Shown in pieces: positions 1 to 9,267 of a DNA stretch of 38,695 nucleotides. Below the pieces are notes generated by a model that was not told the origin of the DNA, did not search any database, and saw only the letters and a program-made list of their open reading frames with translations. Positions within the stretch are counted from its first letter, which is position 1. Each line of letters starts with the position of its first letter. This DNA is from Bacteroidaceae bacterium (GTDB lineage Bacteria > Bacteroidota > Bacteroidia > Bacteroidales > Bacteroidaceae): contig JAILEU010000163.1 in the NCBI GenBank assembly GCA_024697785.1, positions 1 to 38,695 on the forward strand. The letters are read 5' to 3'. Made by a program: the position numbers and the translations under genes.

Positions 1-31
1 CGTAACCAACTAAGGTATTGAGCGTTATCCC

Positions 32-93
32 AGGTAGGTGTTTGTCAAACACCTACCTAACACCTACCCAACACCTACCTAACACCTACCTAC
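32..93. repeat. 11-base repeat cluster with central palindrome (left copy)
   Basis: Four units of CACCTACCTAA (one with a T-to-C change) run from 50 to 93. They are preceded by one unit in the opposite orientation, giving a palindrome with 13-base arms (AGGTAGGTGTTTG and its complement) around a single T at 32-58. The cluster is mirrored by the one at 332-382. Confidence 0.85.
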
Positions 94-331
94 AAAGAGC
101 AAACAAGGTGATTCAAGTATGGGAAATTCATAAAAGTGGCTCGAGAGTAGCCCTACGTGTAATTATCTTGGAGCTATGAGAGCATAAGGGAAGACGCGAA
201 TGCCAAAGTCTCTACATTTTGGCTGCGCACAACATGATAAGATGAAAGCAGATTGTGTCACGCGGAGGGGCAAAAATGGGCTAATGATACCTGAAAAAGG
301 CAACAGATAAGGCAGAAGTCATACTGAAGTC

Positions 332-382
332 AGGTAGGTGTTAGGTAGGTGTTAGGTAGGTGTTTGACAAACACCTACCTAA
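332..382. repeat. 11-base repeat cluster with central palindrome (right copy)
   Basis: Three units of AGGTAGGTGTT start at 332, 343 and 354. The third runs into a palindrome with the same 13-base arms as at 32-58, ending at about 382. Orientation is opposite to the left cluster, so the two could pair with each other over the roughly 240 bases between them or each fold alone. A further single unit follows near 419. Confidence 0.85.
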
Positions 383-513
383 TCTAACACCCTACAGAAC
401 AATTCATTGTGCGGATTTAGGTAGGTGTTAGCCCTTTTTTCGAAAAAACTTTATTTCAGAATGGGTTGACAATATTTTGACGGGCGTCAGGAAGGGAAGA
501 GGTTTTTACGATT

Positions 514-639
514 GCGTTGGCGTCGTAGCGTTAAGGGCTGCCACCATAGCCTAATGCGTTGGCGCCGTAGCGTAATGCGTTGGCGTCGTAGCGTAATGCG
601 TTGGCGTCGTAGCGTAATGCGTTGCCATCGTAACGTTAT
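514..639. repeat. Six tandem 21-base units
   Basis: Six consecutive 21-base units begin at 514, 535, 556, 577, 598 and 619. Units 3 to 5 are nearly identical (GCGTTGGCG followed by T or C, then CGTAGCGTAAT); units 1, 2 and 6 are diverged. Because 21 is divisible by three the array is open in one plus-strand frame and would encode the heptad MRWRRSV within a 60-residue peptide (512-694). No promoter or family match supports translation, so it is called a repeat here. Confidence 0.85.
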
Positions 640-755
640 GGGCTATTCGCCCGGTTTCAAACGTGTCCTGTGCTGGCAGAATAGATATGGATGAATTTCT
701 GCCTTTCAGGGCACTCCTTCAAGGCGATTACGTGACAAATCTAGCCTGCGCTTGC

Positions 756-3338
756 TCAGTCCGTGGAGAGTCTGATGTCAGCAGATGAGGCTCCTACCAT
801 CACTTTAGGCAGGCCGTCGGGAACGATGAAGCGGCTCTGGCTTTCGCTCCAGTAGCGGAGATCCTCACGCCGCAGGCTGATGGTGACGCGGCGGCTCTCG
901 CCTCGCTTCAGGTGGATGCGCTGGAAGCCGCGAAGCTCCTTCTGCGGCGATTTCCCCTCGTAGTCGGCAAGGCGCGTATAGACCTGTGCCACCTCGTCGC
1001 CGTCGTAGCGGCCGGTGTTCTTGAGCGTGAAGGAGACATCGACAGTCTCGCCACAGTCGTCGACCTTCAGGGCGGAGTAGCGGAACTGGGTGTAGCTGAG
1101 GCCGTAGCCGAAGGGATAGAGGACAGGGCCTTCGAAGTATTTGTAGGTGCGCTTGGTGATGTCGTAGTCGTTGAACGGCGGCAGGTCGTCGAGGCTTCGA
1201 TAGAACGTCAGCGGCAGGCGTCCGGCGGGGTTGTTCTCACCAAAGAGCGTTTCGGCGACAGCCGTCCCGCCCTTCTCGCCGGCATACCAGACATCGACGA
1301 TGGCCGGCAGGTTGTCCTGCTCCCACAGCAGGGAGAGCGAGCTGCCTGCTACAAGAACCAGCACGACGTTGGGGTTGATGCTGCGGAGTTCGTGGAGGAA
1401 GTCCTGCTGGTCCTGCGGCAGTCCGATGGAAGAGCGGTCCTGCCCCTCGCGCTCGATGGTCTTGTTGATGCCCATGACGGCCACCACGGCGTCACATTCG
1501 CGTGCCAGCCGCCAGGCATCGTTGTGAAGCGCTTTCCAGGCCTTCTTCTCCATGCTGGGAATTTTCCAGAAGAGCCGTGCGTGGGGCACTTCCCAGTCGC
1601 CGTGATAGAACTCGACCTGCAGGGCATAGTCGTGGCCGGCCTCCAGACGTACGGTAGAGCTGGTGGCGTGAATGGGCGTCTCGCCCCAGTTGCCGAAGAG
1701 CGGCTTGCCGTCGATGGAGAGGCGGAATCCATTCTTCGCCTCGAAATGAAGGACGTAGTCGCCCGTGACGGGCGGGCGCAGGGTGCCCGTCCAGCGGATG
1801 CTGATCGGCGACTCGGGCACAAAGGGATCGGGAGCCTGGGCCCCTGGGTCGAAGTTGATCCATTCCTCCTTTCGCACAACGGACTCGCCCTTGAGCGAGG
1901 TGCCGCGGTAATACTCGGCCTTCAGCCCGTCGGGGAAGTACTCGGGAGCGATGAGCTCACGGTCGTCGCTGACCGACTTCCAGGGGGCGTACTGGACGGC
2001 AATCTTCCTCTTAGCCGCCAGCTCGCTTATACCTTGTAAGATAGAGACAGGGGCAGAGGCGGGCGCGCCGCTGTAGTCGCCAAACTCGCAGGAGGCGGCG
2101 TTGATGCCCACGACGGCGAGCGACTTCACGCGTCCCGGCTTGAGGGGCAGGAAACTACGGTCGTTCTTCAGCAGGACGATGGCCTGCCGGGCCGCCTCCA
2201 GCGCCAGCTGCTGATGCTCGTCCGAGCCAATGACCGATGGCGGAATCTGCGTGTAGGGGCAGCTCTCGGGCTTGTCGAAGAACCCGAGGCGCATGCGGGC
2301 CGTCAGCACGCGGCGTGCCGCACGGTCGATGTCCTCGTCGCTGACCATGCCCATGCGGTAGGCGTTCAGCAGCGGCTCGGTATAGACGTCGTCGCCACAC
2401 TCGAGGTCGAGTCCGGCCTTGAGCGCCAGCGTGGCGGCGGTCTCTTTCTCGCGGACGAAATGATGGCCCGAGCGTATCAGGTCCACCGCGCCGCAGTCCG
2501 ACACCACGTAGCCCTGAAAGCCCCAGTCGTCGCGCAGCACCTTGGTAAGCAGCCAGGGGCTGGCGGTACAGGGGATGCCGTTGATGGCGTTGTAGGCCGA
2601 CATGATCGAGGCAGCCTTCCCGCGACGGACGAGAGCCTCGAAGGCGGGGAGGTAGTATTCGCGGAGCTGCTTCTCGGAGGTCTGCATGTTACATTCGAAG
2701 CGGTTATGCTCCTCGTTGTTGCCGGCAAAATGCTTGGGGGTGGAGACGGCTTTCAGGTAACGGGGGTCGTCGCCCTGCAGTCCGCGTACGAAGGCTGTGC
2801 CCATCTCGCCTGCCAGGAATGGATCCTCGCCGTAGGTCTCGGGGGTACGTCCCCAGCGCGGGTCGCGGGCCATATTCACCGTGGGCGACCAGAAGGTGAG
2901 CAAGTCGCTGAACTGGTGCGTCTGAAGCCGTCCCTGCTCGAGTTGGTTCCAGCGGGCACGACTCTCGTCGGAGATGGCCGAAGAGACGCGTTGCATCAGT
3001 TCGGGGTTCCACATGGCTGCAAGACCGATGGCCTGGGGGAAGACGGTAAAGCGTCCCGGCCTGACGATGCCGTGGAGGGCCTCGTTGCCATGATAGTATT
3101 TGGGAAATCCCAGCCGTTTATTCTCGGGCGAGGTGGCGCGCAGGAGGTCGATTTTCTCATTCACGGTCATGCGCTGAAGGAGGTCTTCGACACGCTGTTC
3201 GATGGGTAGGCTCTCATCGCGGAAGGGCTGGGCGACAGCCTCTAACGGAAGGAGGAACAGCAGAACGAGGAACAGGGACGGGCGAAAGGGATGGTGCTTG
3301 GACCCTAAATAGAGGGAATTGAGCGGATGTTTTTCCAT
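756..3338 (-). CDS. GH3 glycoside hydrolase with PA14 insert, probable beta-xylosidase
   Basis: A secreted or periplasmic family 3 glycosidase of 860 residues that removes terminal beta-linked sugars; a beta-xylosidase or beta-glucosidase role fits. An N-terminal hydrophobic stretch ends near AVAQ (residue 37). The (beta/alpha)8 domain carries KHFAG (K202-H203) and the nucleophile D281 in VVSDCGAV. A PA14 domain (about 471-592) splits the second domain, which carries the likely acid/base E631 in EGQDR; a fibronectin-III-like domain ends the protein. A PA14 at this place is known in several GH3 enzymes, where it shapes substrate choice. The start at 3338 is preferred over an upstream ATG at 3386 because the -7 element at 3392-3399 places transcription start at about that upstream codon. 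SDCGAV is common in beta-xylosidases; the GH67 and GH43 genes nearby agree. Substrate is inferred. Confidence 0.9.
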   Translation of the reverse strand: MEKHPLNSLYLGSKHHPFRPSLFLVLLFLLPLEAVAQPFRDESLPIEQRVEDLLQRMTVNEKIDLLRATSPENKRLGFPKYYHGNEALHGIVRPGRFTVFPQAIGLAAMWNPELMQRVSSAISDESRARWNQLEQGRLQTHQFSDLLTFWSPTVNMARDPRWGRTPETYGEDPFLAGEMGTAFVRGLQGDDPRYLKAVSTPKHFAGNNEEHNRFECNMQTSEKQLREYYLPAFEALVRRGKAASIMSAYNAINGIPCTASPWLLTKVLRDDWGFQGYVVSDCGAVDLIRSGHHFVREKETAATLALKAGLDLECGDDVYTEPLLNAYRMGMVSDEDIDRAARRVLTARMRLGFFDKPESCPYTQIPPSVIGSDEHQQLALEAARQAIVLLKNDRSFLPLKPGRVKSLAVVGINAASCEFGDYSGAPASAPVSILQGISELAAKRKIAVQYAPWKSVSDDRELIAPEYFPDGLKAEYYRGTSLKGESVVRKEEWINFDPGAQAPDPFVPESPISIRWTGTLRPPVTGDYVLHFEAKNGFRLSIDGKPLFGNWGETPIHATSSTVRLEAGHDYALQVEFYHGDWEVPHARLFWKIPSMEKKAWKALHNDAWRLARECDAVVAVMGINKTIEREGQDRSSIGLPQDQQDFLHELRSINPNVVLVLVAGSSLSLLWEQDNLPAIVDVWYAGEKGGTAVAETLFGENNPAGRLPLTFYRSLDDLPPFNDYDITKRTYKYFEGPVLYPFGYGLSYTQFRYSALKVDDCGETVDVSFTLKNTGRYDGDEVAQVYTRLADYEGKSPQKELRGFQRIHLKRGESRRVTISLRREDLRYWSESQSRFIVPDGLPKVMVGASSADIRLSTD

Positions 3339-3391
3339 GGTTTTATTTTGACTTTTTTGTTTTCTGCGGGGATGATTTATAAGCATCGGGG

Positions 3392-3399
3392 CAAAGATA
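3392..3399 (-). promoter_or_regulatory. Bacteroidota -7 element for the GH3 gene
   Basis: Minus-strand TATCTTTG matches TAnnTTTG exactly and lies about 54 bases upstream of the chosen start. No TTG is seen at the usual -33 spacing. Confidence 0.6.
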
Positions 3400-3515
3400 C
3401 GAAATAAATCTTCACTCCGGTAGGGTTTTCTGTCTTTTTTATCTTGTCCGTAAGGAAATGAGAAAAAAAGGTGTGAAACGGGGAGAAAAATGGGGAAAGC
3501 GCTGAAAGAAAATGA

Positions 3516-3543
3516 AAAAGGGGCGCTTCGCAGCGACCCTTTT
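3516..3543. other. Strong stem-loop upstream of GH3
   Basis: AAAAGGG and CGCT pair with AGCG and CCCTTTT around a TCGC loop, interrupted by one G opposite A. The form is that of an intrinsic terminator that could work in either direction, but no gene reads into it from either side, so its role is unknown. Confidence 0.5.
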
Positions 3544-3796
3544 CGGTGAATCTTAACCTAAACTTGTAATGTCTTCTATTATTGACGCCGCAAAGTTTAT
3601 GTTTTTTTGTGTAATTAGAAAATGTTTTACTATGTTTTTAAGAAAGATTTTTAGTTTTTTAAGATTCTTTATACAAAAAGAGGCGTTTTTGATGGTTTTC
3701 TTTGAACAAATGTGTGGGCTCGGAGCGGACGGAGCAGCTGAAGCGAATGGGTCTCTAAGGAATAATGAGTCGCGAGGGACGAAGACAACGTCAAAA

Positions 3797-3924
3797 TTGC
3801 AAATAAATTTGCATTATCGCTCGGCTCACCCTATCTTTAATCCCCCTTCGGGGGCTTTTAGATAGGCGGCGGCTCGGATAATTGCAAATAAATTTGCATT
3901 ATCGCTCGCCTTGCACTATCTTTG
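3797..3924 (+). repeat. Duplicated promoter unit separated by a hairpin
   Basis: A segment beginning TTGCAAATAAATTTGCATTA occurs at 3797 and again at 3882. Each copy has TTG, exactly 20 bases, then a -7-like octamer: TATCTTTA at 3832-3839 and TATCTTTG at 3917-3924. Between them CTATCT pairs with AGATAG across an inner CCCCC/GGGGG stem with a TTC loop and trailing CTTTT. The upstream octamer is thus part of the outer stem of a terminator-like hairpin. Confidence 0.75.
3894..3924 (+). promoter_or_regulatory. Promoter of the carbonic anhydrase gene
   Basis: TTG at 3894-3896, a 20-base spacer and TATCTTTG at 3917-3924 match the Bacteroidota -33/-7 consensus. Transcription should begin at about 3930, leaving a short leader of under 20 bases before the ATG at 3948. 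Confidence 0.75.
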
Positions 3925-3947
3925 TCACAATTTTGCAGAAAAGCGCT

Positions 3948-4490
3948 ATGATAGATGAGGTAATTGCTTATAACAAGTCGTTTGTGGCTTCGAAGGGTTA
4001 TGAGAAATATGTGACGGACAAGTATCCTGACAAGAAGCTGGCCGTGCTGTCGTGTATGGACACACGGCTGACCGAGTTGTTGCCGGCGGCTCTTGGCCTG
4101 AAGAATGGTGATGCAAAAATCATCAAGAATGCCGGAGGACTGGTGCTCACGCCTTTCGACTCCGCCATGCGCAGCCTCATCATCGCCATCTACGAGCTCG
4201 GGGTGGAAGAGGTGATGGTGGTCGCCCACACCCATTGTGGGGCATGCCACATGAGCTTCGCCCATTTCGAGAAGGAAATGGTGAGCCGGGGCGTGACGGA
4301 GGAGACACTTGACACCATCCGCCGTTGCGGCATCGACCTCGACGGCTGGCTCGAAGGCTTCAAGGACACGCCCGAGTCGGTCCGCAAAACGGTGAACACC
4401 ATAAAGACGCATCCCCTGATGCCCAAGGACGTGGTGGTGCGCGGATTCATCATCGACTCCGTGACAGGAGAACTGGAAGAAATAAAATAG
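3948..4490 (+). CDS. Beta-class carbonic anhydrase
   Basis: A cytoplasmic zinc enzyme of 180 residues that interconverts carbon dioxide and bicarbonate. The beta-class signature is complete: SCMDTRL supplies zinc ligand C36 and the D38/R40 pair, and HTHCGAC supplies ligands H94 and C97. The size is usual for the short, beta-clade D-like enzymes. A longer frame opens at 3882, but its extra codons fall on the promoter, so ATG 3948 is chosen. miaB begins 22 bases after the stop, so the two are probably co-transcribed. In gut Bacteroidota carbon dioxide fixation into succinate depends on bicarbonate, which may be the need served here (inference). Confidence 0.93.
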   Translation: MIDEVIAYNKSFVASKGYEKYVTDKYPDKKLAVLSCMDTRLTELLPAALGLKNGDAKIIKNAGGLVLTPFDSAMRSLIIAIYELGVEEVMVVAHTHCGACHMSFAHFEKEMVSRGVTEETLDTIRRCGIDLDGWLEGFKDTPESVRKTVNTIKTHPLMPKDVVVRGFIIDSVTGELEEIK

Positions 4491-4512
4491 GTGCGTTGCC
4501 CCGTTTGGAAGC

Positions 4513-6000
<1,488 letters not shown>

Positions 6001-6231
6001 TTAAATTTTCTATTTGACGATCCTATATTATTTACTATTTGACGATTTACTATTTACTATTTATTTTCAATTTAGTTATTTTTCAAATTCACTTTGCATC
6101 GTACCCCAAATAACCAAATAATCCAATCGTAAATCGATCGTAAATCGTCAAATCGTAAATAAATTAAATAGTAAATATCTTAATTCTTAACTAAATAAAC
6201 ATAAAATTGCGCCGAAGGCGCGTAACCGACA
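6001..6231. repeat. AT-rich intergenic region with short inverted repeats
   Basis: About 6010-6065 repeats variants of TATTTGACGATTTACTATTT; about 6125-6175 carries the complementary form (AATCGTAAATCG, AAATCGTCAAATCG, AATAGTAAAT). A perfect small hairpin, GCGCC-GAA-GGCGC at 6209-6221, lies 10 bases before the next ATG. A weak -7-like TAAAATTG is at 6202-6209. Confidence 0.6.
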
Positions 6232-9135
6232 ATGAAAAAACAGATTTTGCACTTGACGTTGCTGCTGGCCCTTGTGATGGTCGTAGCCTCGTGTGGGAAG
6301 AAGTATTCCTACGAAACCGTAGCGGGCGACCCGATGAACACCCGCATCTACACCCTCGACAATGGCCTGAAGGTCTATCTGACCGTCAACAAAGACGCTC
6401 CCCGCATCCAGGCCCATATCCCCGTCCGCGTGGGCGGCAAGAACGACCCTGCCGAGACCACCGGCCTAAGCCACTACCTGGAACACCTGATGTTCAAGGG
6501 CACCACCCACTTCGGAACCCAGAACTACGAGGCTGAGCGCCCCCTGCTCGACCAGATTACCGACCTCTATGAGGTCTATCGCAAGACCACCGACCCTGAC
6601 CGCCGTCGCGCCATCTATCACCAGATTGACAGCATCAGCTACGAGGCCAGCAAGATTGCCATCCCCAACGAGTACGACAAGCTGATGGCCGCCATCGGCG
6701 CCGAGGGCACCAACGCCTACACCTCGTACGACGTCACCTGCTACACCGAGGACATCCCCTCGAACCAGATTGAGAACTGGGCGAAGGTGCAGAGCGACCG
6801 CTTCAAGAACATGGTCATCCGCGGCTTCCACACCGAGCTCGAGGCCGTCTATGAGGAGAAGAACATCAGCATGGCCGACGACCAGGAGAAGGTCATCGAC
6901 AGCCTTTTCGCCGGCCTCTTCCGCAACCATCCCTACGGCAAGCAGAGCATCATCGGCACACAGGACCACCTGAAGAACCCCAGCATCGTCAACATCAAGA
7001 ACCACTTCAGCAACTGGTACGTGCCCAACAACATCGCCATCTGCATGAGCGGCGACTTCGACCCCGACAAGACCATCCGCATCATCGACCGTTACTTCGG
7101 CGACATGCAGCCCAACGAGCACATCGTCCGTCCCACCTTCGCGCCTGAGAAGGAGATCACCGCTCCCGTCGTCAAGACCGTCGTGGGCCAGCAGGCTGAG
7201 AACCTCTGGCTGGGCTGGCGCATGCCCGGCGGAGGCGACAAGGATGCCCCCATGGTGGAGCTGCTGGGCGAGCTGCTCTACAACGGCCAGGCCGGACTCA
7301 TCGACCTCGACCTCATGCAGGAACAGAAGGTGCTTGCCGCCCAATGCTTCCCCTACACCCTCAGCGACTATACAGCCTTCATGTTGATTGCCTATCCCAA
7401 GGAGGGGCAGACGCTCGACGAGGCTCGCGACCTGCTGCTGGGCGAGGTGGAGAAACTGCGCAAGGGCGACTTCGACGAGAAACTGCTCCACGCCATCGCC
7501 GCCAACAAGAAACTGGAGCAGCAGCGCGGCCTCGAGCAGAACCGCAGCCGCGTCAGCCAGCTCGTCGATGCCTTCGTCAACGGTCAGGAGTGGAGCGACG
7601 TCGTCAGCTACTACGACCGCATGGCTGCCTATACGAAACAGGACGTCATGGCCTTCGCCAACCGCTACCTGAAACCCAACGCCTACACCCTCATCTATAA
7701 GCTGCAGGGCGTCGATACCGACCGCAAGACCATCGAGAAGCCTGCCATCACCCCCATCTTCACCAACCGCGACACCGTCAGCGCCTTCCTTGCCGAGGTA
7801 CAGAACACCACCGTTGCCCCCATCGAGCCCGTCTATGTCGATTTCGCCAAGGAACTGACACACGGCAAGGTCGAAGGCATGGAAACGCTCTATAAGAAGA
7901 ACGACGTGAACGACATTTTCAACGTGCAGTACGTCTGGGAGTTCGGCAACTATGCCGACCCGCTGCTGGTTACCGCTGCCGGCTATGCCGACTACCTCGG
8001 CACCTCCGACATGACGGCTGCCGAGCTGAAGCAGGCGCTCTACAACATCGCCTGCAGCATGTCGTTCCGCGTGGCCGACCGCCGCACCACCCTCTCCATC
8101 AGCGGCCTGCAGGAGTACATGCCCCAGGCCCTGGCACTCGTCGAGCGCTTCGTGGCCGACATGCAGCCCGACGAGACCGTGCTGGGAGCCTATAAGGCCG
8201 ACATGATCCGCAGCCGCATGGTCAACAAGACCAACCAGCGCGCTAACTTCACCGCCCTGCGCCAGTACGTCCTCTACGGCCCGGGCAGCCCCGCCACGCG
8301 CTCGCTCTCCAACGAGGAGGTGATGGCGCTCGACGGCAGCCAGCTAACCGCCCGCCTCCGTGCCCTCGCCGGCATGAAGCATCGCGTCATCTACTACGGC
8401 CCTGCCACCGCCGACGAGGCCTTCAAGCAAATCGCCGCGTGCCACCACGCCGGCACGGCCGACGTCCCCGCGAACGAGCCCGCACCCCTGCAGAAGACCG
8501 ATGAAAACGTGGTTTACATCGCTCCCTTCGTGGCCAACAACACCTATCTCTATGGCATCACCAACATGGGCGCGCCCTTCGACCTCGCCAAGCACCCCAC
8601 CGTCGAGCTCTTCAACGAATACTTCGGCAGCGGCATGAACGGCATCGTCTTCCAGGAAATGCGCGAAGCCCGCGGCCTGGCCTACAGCGCCTCGGCTTAC
8701 GACTCAGAGCCCTCCGTAGCCGACGAGACCGAGTTCTTCGGCCGCTACATCATTACCCAGAACGACAAGATGATCGACGCCCTCACCCACTTCGAGGAGA
8801 TTACGGACAACATGCCCGCCTCTGAAGCTGCCTTCGCCATCGCCAAGGAGGGTCTCATCGCCCAGCTGCGCACCCAGCGCTACACGGGCCAGAACGTCCT
8901 CCGCTACTGGCAGAGCCTGCAGGATCGCGGTCTCGACACCGACATCCGTCGCGACGTCTTCAACAAGGTGCAGGACATGACGCTTGCCGACGTCACCCGC
9001 TACCAACAGCAGAACATCAAGGGCCGCACCTACCACACCTGCGTGCTGGGTGACGAGAGCCAGCTCGACATGGACGCCCTCGCCCGCTGGGGCCGCATCG
9101 TCCGCCTCACCACCGAAGAGATTTTTGGATACTGA
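6232..9135 (+). CDS. M16 family zinc metallopeptidase lipoprotein
   Basis: An insulinase/pitrilysin-family peptidase of 967 residues that probably degrades peptides in the periplasm or at the outer membrane. The signal peptide ends in a lipobox (VVASC, lipid Cys21). The inverted zinc motif is HYLEH (H81, E84, H85), and the third ligand is expected in ELEAVYEEKN near E208/E209. The distance from H85 is longer than usual because of a helical insertion at about 100-148. The protein has two M16 halves; the second (from about 540) lacks the zinc motif but keeps the substrate-binding GMNGIVFQEMREARGLAYS block, as is usual for fused M16 proteins. It stands alone, with AT-rich spacers on both sides. 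Confidence 0.93.
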   Translation: MKKQILHLTLLLALVMVVASCGKKYSYETVAGDPMNTRIYTLDNGLKVYLTVNKDAPRIQAHIPVRVGGKNDPAETTGLSHYLEHLMFKGTTHFGTQNYEAERPLLDQITDLYEVYRKTTDPDRRRAIYHQIDSISYEASKIAIPNEYDKLMAAIGAEGTNAYTSYDVTCYTEDIPSNQIENWAKVQSDRFKNMVIRGFHTELEAVYEEKNISMADDQEKVIDSLFAGLFRNHPYGKQSIIGTQDHLKNPSIVNIKNHFSNWYVPNNIAICMSGDFDPDKTIRIIDRYFGDMQPNEHIVRPTFAPEKEITAPVVKTVVGQQAENLWLGWRMPGGGDKDAPMVELLGELLYNGQAGLIDLDLMQEQKVLAAQCFPYTLSDYTAFMLIAYPKEGQTLDEARDLLLGEVEKLRKGDFDEKLLHAIAANKKLEQQRGLEQNRSRVSQLVDAFVNGQEWSDVVSYYDRMAAYTKQDVMAFANRYLKPNAYTLIYKLQGVDTDRKTIEKPAITPIFTNRDTVSAFLAEVQNTTVAPIEPVYVDFAKELTHGKVEGMETLYKKNDVNDIFNVQYVWEFGNYADPLLVTAAGYADYLGTSDMTAAELKQALYNIACSMSFRVADRRTTLSISGLQEYMPQALALVERFVADMQPDETVLGAYKADMIRSRMVNKTNQRANFTALRQYVLYGPGSPATRSLSNEEVMALDGSQLTARLRALAGMKHRVIYYGPATADEAFKQIAACHHAGTADVPANEPAPLQKTDENVVYIAPFVANNTYLYGITNMGAPFDLAKHPTVELFNEYFGSGMNGIVFQEMREARGLAYSASAYDSEPSVADETEFFGRYIITQNDKMIDALTHFEEITDNMPASEAAFAIAKEGLIAQLRTQRYTGQNVLRYWQSLQDRGLDTDIRRDVFNKVQDMTLADVTRYQQQNIKGRTYHTCVLGDESQLDMDALARWGRIVRLTTEEIFGY

Positions 9136-9267
9136 GGCGCCTTTGCGCAATTGATAATTGATAATTGGAAATTGATAATTATCCATTGTCCATTGTCAAA
9201 TAACGAAGTTATCATGGTCGTTAAACGTTAAACCTTAAACGTTAAACCCAATCATTAAAATACCCCT
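9136..9267. repeat. Short intergenic repeats
   Basis: ATTGATAATTG-type repeats (about 9150-9182), CCATTGT repeated (9181-9198), then CGTTAAAC-type repeats with AACGTT palindromes (about 9223-9248). No promoter matching the consensus was found before the gene at 9268. Confidence 0.6.

Larger units (their letters stand above)
1..755. other. Non-coding, repeat-rich left flank
   Basis: No convincing gene is seen. The stretch holds two clusters of an 11-base repeat in opposite orientation (about 32-93 and 332-382), a lone related copy near 419-429, and a 21-base tandem array (514-639); these are listed separately. The roughly 240 bases between the 11-base clusters show no start codon with a sizeable frame and no clear promoter. 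A 60-codon frame at 512-694 exists only because the 21-base unit is a multiple of three. The segment lies downstream of the minus-strand GH3 gene ending at 756, so part of it may be that gene's 3' untranslated region. Confidence 0.6.
3400..3947. other. Intergenic region between divergent GH3 and carbonic anhydrase genes
   Basis: This stretch of about 550 bases holds a GC-rich hairpin (3516-3543), an AT-rich run (about 3590-3710), a diverged copy of a dispersed repeat (about 3720-3795, resembling 34705-34780) and two promoter-like repeat units (3797-3924). A 98-codon frame at 3569-3865 runs through these repeats, resembles no family I recognise, and is not called. Confidence 0.6.

Noticed and set aside
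912-2039. Long plus-strand open frames opposite the GH3 gene (also 2214-3209)
   Set aside because: They are antisense to a well-supported gene with intact catalytic motifs, resemble no family, and arise from the high GC content and codon usage of the real gene.
3569-3865. A 98-codon plus-strand frame upstream of the carbonic anhydrase gene
   Set aside because: It begins in an AT-rich tract, has no -7 element, and its second half runs through the promoter repeats and terminator-like hairpin.
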